The notes: generated by a model from the letters alone, not told the origin. Counted from the stretch's first letter, positions 10,470 through 21,532 are shown. The stretch: DNA of 39,092 nucleotides from Byssothecium circinans (GCA_010015675.1 ML977070.1:1-39092), one strand, 5' to 3'. A program made the numbers and translations.

Positions 10470-12806
10470 TCATCCAAATCCCTCCGTGTAAACATTAACG
10501 CTCCCCTCCCTCCTCCCCCTCGCAACCTCCCACTTCATACCCGTAACACACTTCCTCGCCCTTTCCACCACCCCACGATTCGAACAAACAGCCACCATCG
10601 TCTTCGTTACTCCTGTGCTCGGTATCGCCCCTTCAAGCGCTGCTCGTACATCCGGTCGTGAGCCGTATATCTTTGTGATGAAAGTTGGAAGCGGTTTAGG
10701 TTTGAACTTCTTCTCTTGTTGGCGAATTAGGGCGCATGAGCAAATCTCCGTATCCTGTGAATATCTCGACAATGAGAGGCGGGGAAGACGAAGGGAAGGC
10801 ATGCGCGACCAGCACGAAGTTTCGAGCTCATCAATTGTAGAGTCGAGATCCGAAAATAGCGAATCGTTCTCGTCGTCACGATCAGCATAGTCGTTGTCGA
10901 GGAGTGTCGAAGAGACGTAAGTTTCGCAACTTGAGTGACTTTCCACATCGCTGATCCGGGGCTCAATGTCCTTCATCTCGTGCTGATGCTCCTCATCCTC
11001 CTCTTCCTCCTCTTCCCAATCTTCTGGGTTATCCGGATTACGGATCCGCAGCAGTCTTCTGTTCATAAAATGTTGGCGTCTCGGCTGACGAAGGTGCGCG
11101 AAGGGATCGAATTCCACCATCTCTCGCGATCCTACTAGTAGTTTGGAATCTAGACATGTCGTATAGAACTCCACGTGCACTCTGACATCTGATTCCCGGA
11201 GTAAGGTAGTGTGCTTGAGAATGAGGTCGGTGACTGTGGCTTCGAATTGGGGTTCGATATGTCGATTCGTCCATATGAAATGGATGCGCTGGGTTCGGAG
11301 CCGCGCCTGGCCGTCAAAGCATAACTGCTCGAGGTAGTCTAGAATTGAAAGAATGAAAGAGACGCCGGTGGATGAAGCGAGTAGGACAATGTTCTCGTAG
11401 TCTTCCCATTTGGAGGGATTGCCATATGGACCATCAATGTACGCGGTCAGTGATGAGGACTCTCGACTTGCGTTTGGACAGGGCGTAGAGAGCCATTCGG
11501 AGTGGTATTCTGATAGTCGTTTGGTGAGTCTGGAGTGTGTGCGTATCATGAGGACCATTTCGTTCTTGGACGGATCCGTGTCATGGTGTAGGAGGCCGTT
11601 GAATTCCGAATCCGTGGCCTTATTCGGGGGGAATGGAGATGAGGAGATGTCGGAGCAAGTTGCCGGCGTGAAGGGATGTAGTTCGAGAGTGCCCAGTTTC
11701 GGGAGATAGAGTCGCACATGCTGACCTGGTTTCCAGGAAAATGGAACGTCGGAGAGGCGGATGACTGTGGTAGATTCCTTCGCCGATGAAAAAATGCCGT
11801 TCTTGACCACTGGTGGCATCATCTTTATCGGATGACCCATTGCTAGTACCTGCTTGCTTGACCATTTGTTCAGCTTCAAGCCTTTCCTCTTGACTGTCCG
11901 GATCGTGACGTTGTGCCAAAGGAGTTTGTACGCAGACACGCACTTGTCGATTGCCACAAGCGCGAAGGAAGCGTATATTGGAACTCGTGCATAAGCCGGG
12001 ACGTGTTTTGCCACAATTCCCAGAAAGATGAGAGTGCAGATCCAGTGATTCAAGTAGAAGGCTCGATAGCTCCACCTCCTCAAGGGTAGGATACTGGACG
12101 CCACAATCCACATCAACGTCCCGTACGCGCCCGCTCCATATCTGACCACCGACATTCCCCGATCATGCGAGCTGATCAAATCCGTAATAGAGATTGAAGC
12201 CATCATTATAGCCATATGTGTAGTCGCACAAATGAAGAGTATACGTCCTGCCCATCGATGCAGCCAGTTGATTCTTTCGTAACTTAATCCGGTGAACAGC
12301 TGGAGAGGCCCACGCTTTGTCGCAAGGAAGTAGACCAACGGGACTTGCGTTACTGTTACCCATGCTGCGCGGAATGCTACATCGTCGACGAAGTGAAGAG
12401 AAAAGCTGGGTGCGTCGACGTTGAGGAGGAGTGCGGCAATGGTGTTGAAGTAGATTGCTACAGCAAGGACTCGTCCGAGAGACATGCCAAAGAGGCCGAA
12501 TGGAAGAGGTAGGAGGAGCGCGGTTTGGAGGCAGGTGAGTAGGCATGAGAACTGGGTAAGAGGCGTCTTTTGGGACTTTTTTATTTGCTTTCGGTGGCTT
12601 TGAGGCCGTCAGTCCCACTCTCTTCAATCATGGGTTGATTGCGCGTACCGTCTCCGTCGCCACCAGACACATGTTCTTTGCGCAGTCCGTGCTGCTACGA
12701 GAGCGCATATTGCGAACCAGAAGAGCTTCGCGATGTGTTTATTCGATCGGCCTCGGTGTCGTAGATGGTGTTCATACCGGACATCGTCCAGTCCATCGCC
12801 CGCCAT
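10470..12806 (-). CDS. ferric-reductase-like transmembrane oxidoreductase (FRE family)
   Basis: A membrane NAD(P)H oxidoreductase of 761 residues that probably passes electrons through FAD and two hemes to extracellular Fe(III) or Cu(II). Two exons (12806-12649, 12597-10470) join in phase 2 across a 51-bp intron (GTACGC, CTGAC branch, AAG). This adds a first TM segment (KLFWFAICALVAA) that is missing if one starts at the ATG at 12485. An in-frame ATG at 12848 would add 14 residues. The heme ligands are His166/His180 and His237/His251, both H-x13-H. The FAD motif is HPFT at 360-363, and GPYG (441-444) plus the loop around 455-470 bind NADPH. An unusual acidic insert (about 578-595, a run of Glu and Asp) and a Ser/Asp-rich region interrupt the nucleotide-binding domain and may be regulatory. 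Iron uptake versus another role is not decided. Confidence 0.92.
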
Positions 12807-12848
12807 TTTGCTTCCCACTCTTAAATGCCGGAAAGAATGCTCCTGCAC

Positions 12849-13547
12849 TTAACGCGTATTGAAAATGAACATCTCTTTATCAAGTCGCCTACTAAAGTCG
12901 CGACTGAGAAGTAAGCCTTCGAAAACGTTGAAAATAGTGATCTGGAAGAAGTCCTGGAGTGGAGGAATGGCGAATCCGCCACCTATCGAGGCGGCGCATC
13001 GTGGGCGAGGATGCATTGAGCCCGATGTTTGATCGATTGTCTCAGGATAACGATGGAACCTGGCGCGGGGAGCAGGTTAGTGTTGGACGCGCCGGTATTT
13101 CGGCAGCGCGTAAAGCAGCGAGCGTTTGAAGCAGAAGATGTCAGGCTAGGGAAGGTTGAGCCGATGTTTTCTATTTTTAAAAAGGGCCGGGGTTAGATTC
13201 AACCACACCACATGTCATCCCTTCACCATCCTCCTCTTTCCCCACCATCTCGTCCATAATTTTTTTGACGCTGACGCACGTCCCAGAGGTCATTAAAGCG
13301 AAGAGATAGGATGGGTCATTTTATGATGGTACGAGGTTGGGGTAGGGCGTGGAAAGATCAAGTAGAGGAAATGCGGCTATTTCATCATTCTGAAGACAGT
13401 GGAGAAAGAGCAAAAGACCACGAAAGTAACGGAGTAGCCTTCGTACAGTACAGGAAACCAGCTATCCATTCACACAAGCATATGCACCAATGATTAATGC
13501 CGGCGTCGCCGGCTCGTCCCGCCACCAGCTACCCAAACCACCCACCC
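12849..13547. other. intergenic
   Basis: Promoter side of the ferric-reductase-like gene and 3' side of the SAT4-type gene. No gene or RNA was recognised. Confidence 0.5.
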
Positions 13548-14753
13548 CTAGTCCCGGATCGGGAGAATCGCGTCCGGATCCTCCTCCTGTGCCAACCTCT
13601 CCAACCTCCTCTCCTCTCCTCTCTCATTCCTGCTCGCCTCCCTCCTCTCATTCCTGCTCGCCTCCCTCCTCTCATTCCTGCTCGCCTCCCTCCTCGCCTG
13701 CCTCGCCTCCTCGCCTCCCCGGTCACTCCCCTCCACTCTCGGCTCTTCCCTCCTCATCACTGCCGCCGGCATCTCCTCCGGCGGCGTCACCCCCACCGGC
13801 ACCAGCGGGAAGTCCATGCCCACCGTGTGTGCGCTGTCTGGCCACCAACGCTCCATCAGCGGCTTGAGAGCCACCAAGCTCGCGACGACAACGGCGTACA
13901 GCAGTTCTACCACGGTACAGATCCCAATGGCGAGCCTGCCCATATGTTCGCCCGCTAACGGCATGAAAGCCAGACGGGTAAAGTTGGCCACGCAGCCAGC
14001 GCCCGACAGGGACAAGACTCCAATCACACACGCCCTCCACTGCCAGGACTTGTTGACCCGCCCCAGGATGAAGTACGGGATGGCAACAATCGCCAAGTCC
14101 GCGACTGCAGCGATGGAAGTACTGATTAATATCGCCAGCCTGAGGTAATAGGACGAATTACGGCGGATTGGCGTGTCTGGCTTATCGTTGTGCTTCTGGA
14201 TGAATATTCCCACTATTGTATCGTATGTGAGGGCCGAGAAGAGGGTAGCGAGAACCATGGTCAGGATAACCAGGATGATGATACCCCAAGTGAGACGGCG
14301 CTGCCAGCGAAGAGTCGAGAGACGGATGAAGAACGTGCAGATGCTACAGCGAATTGACGACGCTGCGATGGGGTATATGAGCTCCGTTATGAAGACGAAC
14401 CAGCCTGCATATTCCATTTCCGCGTAGCTGTAGGTTCTTGTGACTTCCTTATCGTAACACCCCGTTCGAACGGTGAAGATGATGAGGTAGTGAAACCCAA
14501 GGCACAGGACCGTGGCGCCGATTATGAGGTAATCATCAAGACCGAATGTCTTGAACTTCAACCGTATGTATATGCGGACGAAAGTGACGCTGTAGGAGAT
14601 TGCGATAGCGACGTTAGCCCCAATGCCGAGAGTAAATCCGGGGAGTTCCTTCTTCTTGATGGTGAGCCATAGGCCGGGCAGTACGAGGATGAGAAGAAAA
14701 ATGTAGTAGGTCAGAGTGGGAAACATGTTGAAGAGTCCAGGGACGTTTGGCAT
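13548..14753 (-). CDS. SAT4/rhodopsin-domain seven-TM membrane protein
   Basis: An integral membrane protein of 401 residues from the ATG at 14753 (MPNVPGLFNMF). The frame is open upstream, but that translation is not protein-like, so I chose this start just before the first TM helix. Seven hydrophobic segments and the sequence RLKFKTFGLDDYLIIGA after the second helix are typical of the large fungal rhodopsin-domain (SAT4, formerly DUF3328-unrelated PTH11-like) family. Helix 6-7 features such as LSLSGAGCVANFTRL also fit. Members are mostly uncharacterised; some relatives act as surface sensors. The cytosolic tail is highly charged and contains three perfect copies of REASRNER encoded by a 24-bp DNA repeat, a length-variable feature. 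Confidence 0.85.
   Translation of the reverse strand: MPNVPGLFNMFPTLTYYIFLLILVLPGLWLTIKKKELPGFTLGIGANVAIAISYSVTFVRIYIRLKFKTFGLDDYLIIGATVLCLGFHYLIIFTVRTGCYDKEVTRTYSYAEMEYAGWFVFITELIYPIAASSIRCSICTFFIRLSTLRWQRRLTWGIIILVILTMVLATLFSALTYDTIVGIFIQKHNDKPDTPIRRNSSYYLRLAILISTSIAAVADLAIVAIPYFILGRVNKSWQWRACVIGVLSLSGAGCVANFTRLAFMPLAGEHMGRLAIGICTVVELLYAVVVASLVALKPLMERWWPDSAHTVGMDFPLVPVGVTPPEEMPAAVMRREEPRVEGSDRGGEEARQARREASRNERREASRNERREASRNERGEERRLERLAQEEDPDAILPIRD
13621..13692. repeat. 24-bp coding tandem repeat, three perfect copies
   Basis: Three identical 24-bp units (13621-13644, 13645-13668, 13669-13692) encode the octapeptide REASRNER on the minus strand, in the tail of the SAT4-type protein. Flanking sequence is a degenerate continuation of the same purine/pyrimidine bias. 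Confidence 0.93.
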
Positions 14754-16154
14754 GTCGAAACAAGTCTGGAGCTTGTCGTGCTTGTTGTGGGTGAGCTTGG
14801 TGACGTCGTGGCCGAGAGACAGAGAGTAGAGACACGGGCAGGTATCTGGAGTAAAGACAAGAGACGGAACTGAGCTTTGCGGCGGCGAATGCAACGAAAT
14901 GATTACCTTGAATGCGAGCGTAGCTTCTGAATTGAGGTTGAGGAGAGGGCTGTCTGCAGAAGTTTGCGTGTTGTTTTGGTGTATGGGCTGCGAGGTCGCT
15001 GCACGATTGGACGTGCTGCGTGCAAACGCAAACAGACGCGCTCGCATGGCAGGTAAAGGTGAACATTTCGCAACTGTCAAGAAGGCGGTTGCGCTGGGCA
15101 ACAGACGGGCTTTGCGGGCTTGGTGCGAAGGACAGGAGAAGGCAAATTGCAGCTGTTTCAATGGGAATGCCTGCCTGCTAATGCTTTCCGCAAAACAAGC
15201 TACGAGAAGTACATTGCTCTTTGTACGGTCAAGGTCACGATAGTGGCGGTGAGAGCGGACTTGAACGTATCGATATGCCCACGCCTACTTCAAACCTTCA
15301 TCAGCGCATGCAAAACCAAGGATCGAAAGAGTTTTAGCTCGCTTTGGAACCATCTCAGTGGCCCTGCCTTAGTAGTATGAGTATTATGTACTATTGCGAG
15401 CGTAGGCGGGTACAAGCTATTCACCATCTCTCGGGCAGTCAGTGTCGTCACGGTAGCGAACACGGCGGAGCCAAAGATGCTGGAATACCAACTCCGAACA
15501 GACTTCGACGCACATGGCAGGTACCGAGAGACCGTGGTAAATACTCGGGCAAGTCCGATATGGTATCTTTATTTTCGAGCGGATAGAGTAAGCATGGGAG
15601 TAGCTATGGAGAACCAAACATGCTAGATTACTGGTTGAAGACCTGAAATGGACGTACATGGACGTACGTGGATACACATGGCAGACACAAAGATCGTAGC
15701 AGGTATTCTTGCGGTCCCGATGCAATACCTTTACGTTGGACGTGAGACTGTCTTCTACAGTGCAGCTACCCTGCACCGTAGGAGAGTAGCCTTGATGCGC
15801 TTTGAAAGCACTTCAGATGAGTGATACTCGGACGAATGTTAAACACATAATGTGTGAGACGGTCAGAAGCAAGCTAGCAGAGTTCAAGGTGTAACAAGCA
15901 CAGCAACTTCTAGTGGTACGTTATAGTGGAGCAAAGGATACGCAAGTTGTTCAATGTAAAAAGTTCAGGTATTTGCAAATGGCTGCTAAACTTTCTGCAC
16001 AAAATAAAGCGAGATCCGTTAATCATCTGTGCTCACGAGCCTTCACGGTGATCCTCTTAGACCGAAGACAACAACAACCATCAAGCGTCCGGTACGTCTC
16101 CCATTATCCCCATCTCTGCAGCGCGAGAAGACTCCCACCCTGGGAACCGGCGAT
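14754..16154. other. gene-free 1.4-kb stretch
   Basis: The stretch holds the promoter of the SAT4-type gene and the 3' flank of the small secreted gene. Open frames here have no recognisable features. A short internal repeat (tggacgtac, near 15650-15670) is the only structure noted. Confidence 0.45.
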
Positions 16155-16938
16155 TCATCTTCCTGCGCCAGTACCTTTAGCTTCCCAAAAGCCAGCGACC
16201 TTCTTTCCTGTTTCCTGTCTAAGGTCGGGAACGAGCCGTTCACCTGCGATGACGTTTATAGCAATACCGGTTTGCCCGAACTTTGGGAGTTGACCGCCGG
16301 GATTGGTGTTATTGAAGACATCCGCATCACAAGCGTTGAGAACGGACCAAACTGTCGGTGTAAGTCTCAACTCGGGCACAGGAGGGAAGGCGGGCCACTT
16401 ACAAGCAATATCTTCAAAGCCGAGAAGACCGGCACAAGCATTTGCGATAGATGTGATGCGGTCGGCAAGAAGACCACTATCCACTATGTTAGCTATACCA
16501 CCGTCACCGATGTAAACCCATGACAACTTACCAACTATACCTTACTCCGTGGATTCCCTTGTTTAATTCCTCCATTGTCCACACCAAGTCCTCTCTAACT
16601 GCATCCAATTCGCCCATGCGATGCTTATGCAAGCGCTCATCTTCCCGACTGATGTCGCAATCTTTGTTTTGCCGAATCACGGAGGCGACCTTAAGAATGT
16701 CGGATCTGGAGGCTTTCTCTCCTTCGAAAGTGCGCATGTCCCAACAAGAAACATTGAATTCGACGGTTTCAACTGCAGGCATAGGAATTTAGTATAGCTG
16801 ATTGTGAGAGCGGGAATCAAAAGGGTGGAGTGTTACCTCCTCGGATGGTCAACTCGCCGCTTTGGTGAGAGGAGAAGGCGGCCGAGAGAAGGATAAAGAG
16901 TGCTAGAACAAGGTAACGGGAAAAATTGAGAATCCCAT
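16155..16938 (-). CDS. small secreted protein, possible frameshift in signal peptide
   Basis: Four exons (16938-16837, 16772-16532, 16476-16403, 16351-16155) with introns of 64, 55 and 51 bp fit together in one frame from exon 1's hydrophobic stretch to the stop, about 204 residues. Exon 1 encodes a clear secretion signal (SRYLVLALFILLSAAFS). A TATA box and a near-perfect start (caccATGG at 16938) sit just upstream, but that ATG is one base out of frame with the signal peptide and runs into a stop after 11 codons. Either one base is missing near 16934 or the start differs. The mature part has five cysteines and no KEX2-type repeats. No family was recognised; an effector-like secreted protein is possible. 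Confidence 0.5.
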
Positions 16939-17008
16939 GGTGGGTTGGAGTAGAACGGCCAGAGGAAGAGTGCTGGCGTGGTTGGTAATTTGTGGGAGGA
17001 TCCGCCAA

Positions 17009-17014
17009 TTTATA
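17009..17014 (-). promoter_or_regulatory. TATA box of the small secreted gene
   Basis: TATAAA on the minus strand lies about 70 bp upstream of the ATG at 16938. It supports that ATG as the intended start, although its frame does not match the signal peptide. Confidence 0.6.
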
Positions 17015-17431
17015 ATGACAAAAAGTATTAGAAAGGATCACCAAACAGTTTATGAAATTGTCGAAAGAGGAAGTTCGAGTGGTATGGATACAGCATCGTG
17101 TAAGGCCTTCTATTGAGATGCTTTCGTGACATGGGCATGCTGCTGGCCCAGCCAAATCCAATATAAGCAATCTGCAACCTCCAAGTTCCAGGGTTAGAGA
17201 AGTGTCTAAGCTTGATTATCCAAACGGAACATGCAGTCTTTCAGAATCTATTTTCTTCGGTCTCCGTTGAGTTCCAGCCCCATCGGATAGTTCTCAATGA
17301 GCACTGGGGTGCTATTGCTCGATGCAGCATACTCAACGTCCAGGCCCGCAATTCCCAAGATACACACCCAAGATTTGTAGATATTAAGCCAAGAGGCGAC
17401 AATTCCCCTAATTGGCAGAGAATCCCAATTC
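17015..17431. other. divergent intergenic region
   Basis: The stretch lies between the small secreted gene and the UstYa-like gene, which are divergent. It probably holds both promoters and possibly an unresolved first exon of the UstYa-like gene. Confidence 0.4.
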
Positions 17432-18462
17432 TTGTCCTTGTGGTTCAATGTCACTCTTGAGTTCGATACTAGGGAGAGAAACCTTCAAGGCGATGGAAAA
17501 GAGTACGGTATAATCCTCAAAGTTGGCGCTACCTTTCACTTAACTCTGTTTCAAGCCTATTTCGTCGTCGTTCACCCGCTACTTGTTGCATTGCCGGTCC
17601 TCTTTCTCCAATTTCCACATCTACTTAGCCAGCAAGAGGAGCCTTATCGACCCTTCCGTAAGTTGAAACCAAAAGATACAAAATGGTAGAGTAGATTCAC
17701 CTATTGATTTGTCGACCCAGCGCCGGCACTTGGTTCACTGGCGAGGAAAAGTGAAACATCAGCGATACAAATAAACTCGAGGATGTATGCTGGCGAGCCC
17801 ACAGCGGAAAGCAACAAAGCCTGGAATGATCTCATTCAACGTAGAGCCTCCATGATACTTGAATCCACGCTGATATAGTTGCTGATAAAGGTCAGCTCTC
17901 TACTTCAATGCATCAAAAGCGGAACTCGTATCGACAATGCCTTCACTTCAACAAATCGATCCAGTGAAAGTGATCGATGGAGGATACGTTGCATCGCTAG
18001 AAGTGTACCACCAACTGCATTGTTTGGTAGGATTTAACAACCATTCACCTTTCTCTACTCTTCTCAGGTCTACACATGCAGCTCACAATTGAGTATCAGA
18101 GACAACTCCGCATGTGGATACATAAAGACCACTTCCTTGCATCCCCACCAAGCGACGCACCGGATTCCACGAAACATCACCTCGGTACGTACAAGTACTA
18201 TAATGTTTGCGAGAAGCAAGTTGCCTAATTGATCTTAGGACACTGCATCGAAAATCTTCGAGCAACTATAATGTGCGATCCTTCGCTCCAGGTTAGCTTC
18301 TTTGTTTGGAAGAATAAGACCGAGGACGTTTCGGATTCAGAGGTGAAGAAGCCGTTTGAACCTGTGATTCAACCACGAAAATGCGTTGATTGGAATACGG
18401 TGGACACTTGGTCGAGGCGGAGGATGATATCGACGTCACCGACAATTTTGAGGCCGTCATGA
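17432..18462 (+). CDS. UstYa-family (DUF3328) oxidase-like protein
   Basis: A five-exon gene (17432-17657, 17721-17840, 17896-18026, 18082-18184, 18239-18462) with introns of 63, 55, 55 and 54 bp, all phase-consistent, giving about 267 residues. Both HxxHC hallmarks of the UstYa family are present: YHQLHCL after the signature VIDGGYVASLEV, and HLGHCIENLR. An N-terminal hydrophobic segment (about AYFVVVHPLLVALPVLFLQF) is the expected membrane anchor, and MYAGEPTAESNKAWNDLI is the usual lumenal entry motif. Characterised members (UstYa/UstYb, PhomYc') act in oxidation or cyclisation in RiPP and toxin pathways. The frame has no ATG in exon A before a stop at about 17378, so the start is unresolved (another exon or a lost start). 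No RiPP precursor with repeated cores was seen nearby. Confidence 0.82.
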
Positions 18463-18989
18463 AGAATGAGTCTCTCGAATGAATGATGACAATATAGTAG
18501 GCGATTATAGTGCGTGGAATGAGACAATATTCCATGGGAAATGGCAATATGTCTCGGTCGACTTCCGTCGATCACGTGACTAATGTTTGGGCTGATGTAT
18601 ATAAAGTCGTCTGAAAGTCCGTTTTAATCAGCCATGGTACCGAGTGACTGTGGCGAGTGATGCCGCTGCAGCAGGCCACGCAGAGTGCGTTAAAATTCCA
18701 TACTGTACCTGGGTATTGAGCCTCGACAAATTAGCTGCGCCGCAGGAGCGCGTCTGCCGTTCCGCATCGTCATTATTGCCGACGCCTCAGCCGGATGATG
18801 GGTCGTGCACCCAGACGGCACAGCAGGCATGTACAAGTAGCACGACCAACGCTCAGAAGGTGGAGGCAAGAATAAATACGACAAGACCTAGGAGGTAACT
18901 CGGAATTCCCACCTCTCAATTCTACTCTGTCCTTTCCACCATTAAGCTGGAGCATTCTGCATCTCTTGTCGCGATATCACCCGCCAACC
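18463..18989. other. intergenic
   Basis: Spacer between the UstYa-like gene and the thioesterase gene. A 'tatataaag' stretch near 18597 could be a core promoter, but no ORF with features follows it directly. Confidence 0.4.
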
Positions 18990-19688
18990 ATGGCGTCGCC
19001 TTTCAAAAAACCCCTCTCCGCATCGTCGAACTTCCATCCCACTGCCCCCAGCCCGTACGATTCTCTGCGTAAAACGGCCGTGGAAACCGCTGTGGCCATG
19101 GGCTACGACTTCGACTCGCTGACCGAGATTCCCGTCGATTGGTCCTCGGATCTTGACCCCAACAACCACGTCTCAAACCCAATATACGCCAAATACGCAA
19201 GTACAGGGAATATGCGACTGTTGGAATCATTTTCCAATGTCATGGGAGACAAGTTTGTGGGCATGTTGAAAGGGAAGGGCATTGGGCCTGTTTTGAAGGG
19301 CTACCAATACGATTTGAGGCGGATGACAGCGTATCCGGACTCGGTATGTGGCCCTTTCATCTGGGTAGATGTATTGGATGGACGTGGGAATTTTCGATCC
19401 TGACTGCTCCAGGTTCTTGTGGGAAACCGCCTAAGTCGGGTTCAGCCTGATCGTTATTTCACCACCACCACTATCTGGTCGCTGCGCCAACAAGACGTCG
19501 TCGCCGAGTGCGCAGGTTGGATTGTCTTTGTAGATTTCAAGACGGGGAAACCGGCCGATCTAACCAAGGCTGGGGAGCCGTACAATCAGCTCCACGCGTT
19601 CATTGTGGAGAAGGCGGAGAAGGCCAATGCTGTCAAGACCCAGTGGGACAAGGAGCATAATCCAAAACGGTCCGGCTCAAATTTGTAG
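18990..19688 (+). CDS. hotdog-fold thioesterase-like protein
   Basis: A 209-residue protein in two exons (18990-19343, 19413-19688) with a 69-bp phase-0 intron (GTATGT to CAG, with a CTGAC branch). The start ATG is in a good context (accATGG). The motif DWSSDLDPNNHVSNPIYAKY matches the D-x-N-N-H-V-x-N-x-x-Y active region of 4-hydroxybenzoyl-CoA thioesterase-like proteins. The VVAECAGWIVFVDFKTGKPA strand-turn fits the C-terminal half of the fold. It probably hydrolyses acyl-CoA or a carrier-bound acyl group. Its stop lies 54 bp from that of the convergent adenylation gene; a shared pathway is suggested by position only. Confidence 0.85.
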
Positions 19689-19742
19689 TACATGTAGTCA
19701 ATCCATGCATTCATTGCAATTTTATTTTTGTAATACATACAT

Positions 19743-21466
19743 CTACTTCCCTCCGCTTCCGCGCCGCTTGAAAAGCTTGTTCAGCTCCTCCTTGTACATT
19801 TCTGCGGTTGCTTTTCGTTGCACCGTGCCTTTCGCCGTCTTGGGGAATGGCTGGCTTGCATCGACAAGATAAACCAGCGACCGCGTGATGACAGCATACG
19901 CAGGACACATCCTGTTTGCCTCCTGGATTGTCGGCCAAACAGCCCCAAGGCCCCCTTCACCCCCTTCTCGCAAGCGTAGAAGCAGGGCAGCCTGTGGGCA
20001 TCCGGTGCCAACAAGAAGAGCTTCACTGACGTTGGGATGCTGGGAAATGAGATTTTCCACTGCAACAGGATGGTACTTCCCACCATCCGCAAACGTTTGT
20101 AAATCGTCTGCGCGCCCGTAGAACTGCCATAGGTTCGGGTCAGATGGATGTGGGGTAAACAAGTCGGCAGTGTTGTAGTGCCGGAGATGGGGGAACAGCT
20201 TGAAGATGGGTTGGACGTATGAATTTACGCCGTCCAGATCTTCATTTCGTTCAACCACGGCCTCGTATATGTTTTCCGCTTCGGAGGTCCTTTGCATCTT
20301 TACGTTCATGGCAGGGTGAAAGTGCATGTAGTGCCAGCGGTCCGTTTGCTGCATCTCTTTACGTCCAAGGATGGGCCATAACCCCATCTCAGTCGACCCA
20401 CAGGCAGTGAAAAGATGCATCTTAGAGGCAATCACGTCGCCCGCAGCAGCGGCGAGGTCGCCTCCTGCATACATGGCAACCTTGGTGCGCGAAGCGATTT
20501 CATCTAAGATATGTGGCGCGGCGGCGATCGCTTCGAGGAAAGGCGCAGGCATAGCGAGCGTGTCAGCTTTCGTGTATCGCAGCATCTCAACCGCTACGGC
20601 TGCTGAAGGCGGAACACCGGAAGGTGGGTAGATAAGCACAGAGCCTCGACATAAGGAGAAAAACATGCCCCCGAAAATGCCTGATGCCTGCATGAATCAG
20701 CAAATTAGTACAGTAGTGAAACGGGCTCTCAGATGCAATGCTGACGTACGTGAAAAGGAGGCATGAAGCTTAGGACCCTCGTCCCTAGAAGATGCCCATC
20801 CATAGATTCAAATCCCTGCGGTGGCTCCAAGGAGCGCTCCAGCCCAAAGCTATCAGCCCAGTCGTGCGTCCATATAATTGGTTTGGGAAACCCAGTGGTG
20901 CCCGAGGTATGCAGAGCGACAAGCGGTTCGGACCGGGCGTCATCGAACGTCTTCTCATAGGCGTAGTCTTGATGCTGCTCATCCAGAAGTTGGTCCAAGT
21001 CTGGCACTGTGTGGATGCTCATTTGCCGATGCGCGAGAACCTGATCCACAATTTGTGCTTGGTGCTTACTCTTTGGCACAAGCATTACTGTGCCGCCAAG
21101 TGTGCCTATTAAGGCGGCTAGCGGTTCTGCGCCGTAACGAGGACTCGGAAAAAGCATCTTGTAGCCCGCTTTCACCGCACCCAACAGCAGAAATGCGTGT
21201 CGCAAGTCGTTTGGACCGAAGTATGTCAGTGTAGGGAAAGTGCCGTCTTCGCTTTTGCCTAGCGTTCGTTCGATCCACGATGCAATGCCGTTGACTGCGT
21301 TGCCTAGATGGCGATACGTCACTTCGCGGAATCCATCTGTCACGGTATCTGGCGACCTGGGCAGTACGGCGTACAGAGTTTCCGGGTGATGCTTTGCAAT
21401 CTTGTCGACTTGATGGACAAGCAGGGTATTGCGCGTTGACGGCCACGGTGTCAGTCCTGGTGCCAT
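19743..21466 (-). CDS. free-standing adenylation (ANL) enzyme, NRPS-like A domain
   Basis: A 553-residue AMP-forming acyl/aminoacyl-activating enzyme in two exons (21466-20750, 20687-19743). The intron is 62 bp and phase 0 (GTACGT to CAG). Core motifs are intact: TSGTTGFPK (187-195), GSTE (336-339), YGRADD (429-434), GGKYHP (about 441-446) and the catalytic lysine in KTAKGTVQR (Lys525). The wording of the GRADD and KGTVQR segments is closest to fungal NRPS-like A domains that normally continue into a carrier and a reductase or thioesterase domain. Here the protein stops 30 residues after motif A10. So it is either a stand-alone ligase or a truncated NRPS-like enzyme. A TATA-like element lies about 58 bp upstream. 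Confidence 0.92.
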
Positions 21467-21523
21467 CTTTGGAGTCGTTATTTTGTAGTGGAGGTGTGTG
21501 GTCTGGAAATAGTGTGAAGACCG

Positions 21524-21532
21524 CTATTTATG
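21524..21532 (-). promoter_or_regulatory. TATA-like element of the adenylation gene
   Basis: CATAAATAG on the minus strand, about 58 bp upstream of the ATG at 21466. Confidence 0.45.

Noticed and set aside
13490..13958. Proline/serine-rich plus-strand ORFs
   Set aside because: They are the antisense of the SAT4-type gene's repeat tail; the minus-strand frame has TM helices and family features.
16029..16523. 164-residue plus-strand ORF
   Set aside because: It is antisense to exons 3-4 of the small secreted gene, whose splice phases are consistent.
16155..16938. Small secreted protein as a RiPP precursor for the UstYa-like enzyme
   Set aside because: It has no repeated cores and no KR/KEX2-type sites between repeats.
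17248..17454. Minus-strand ORF with a protein-like look (LDVEYAASSNST...)
   Set aside because: It starts at GTG, has no family features, and overlaps the antisense side of the UstYa-like gene's upstream region.
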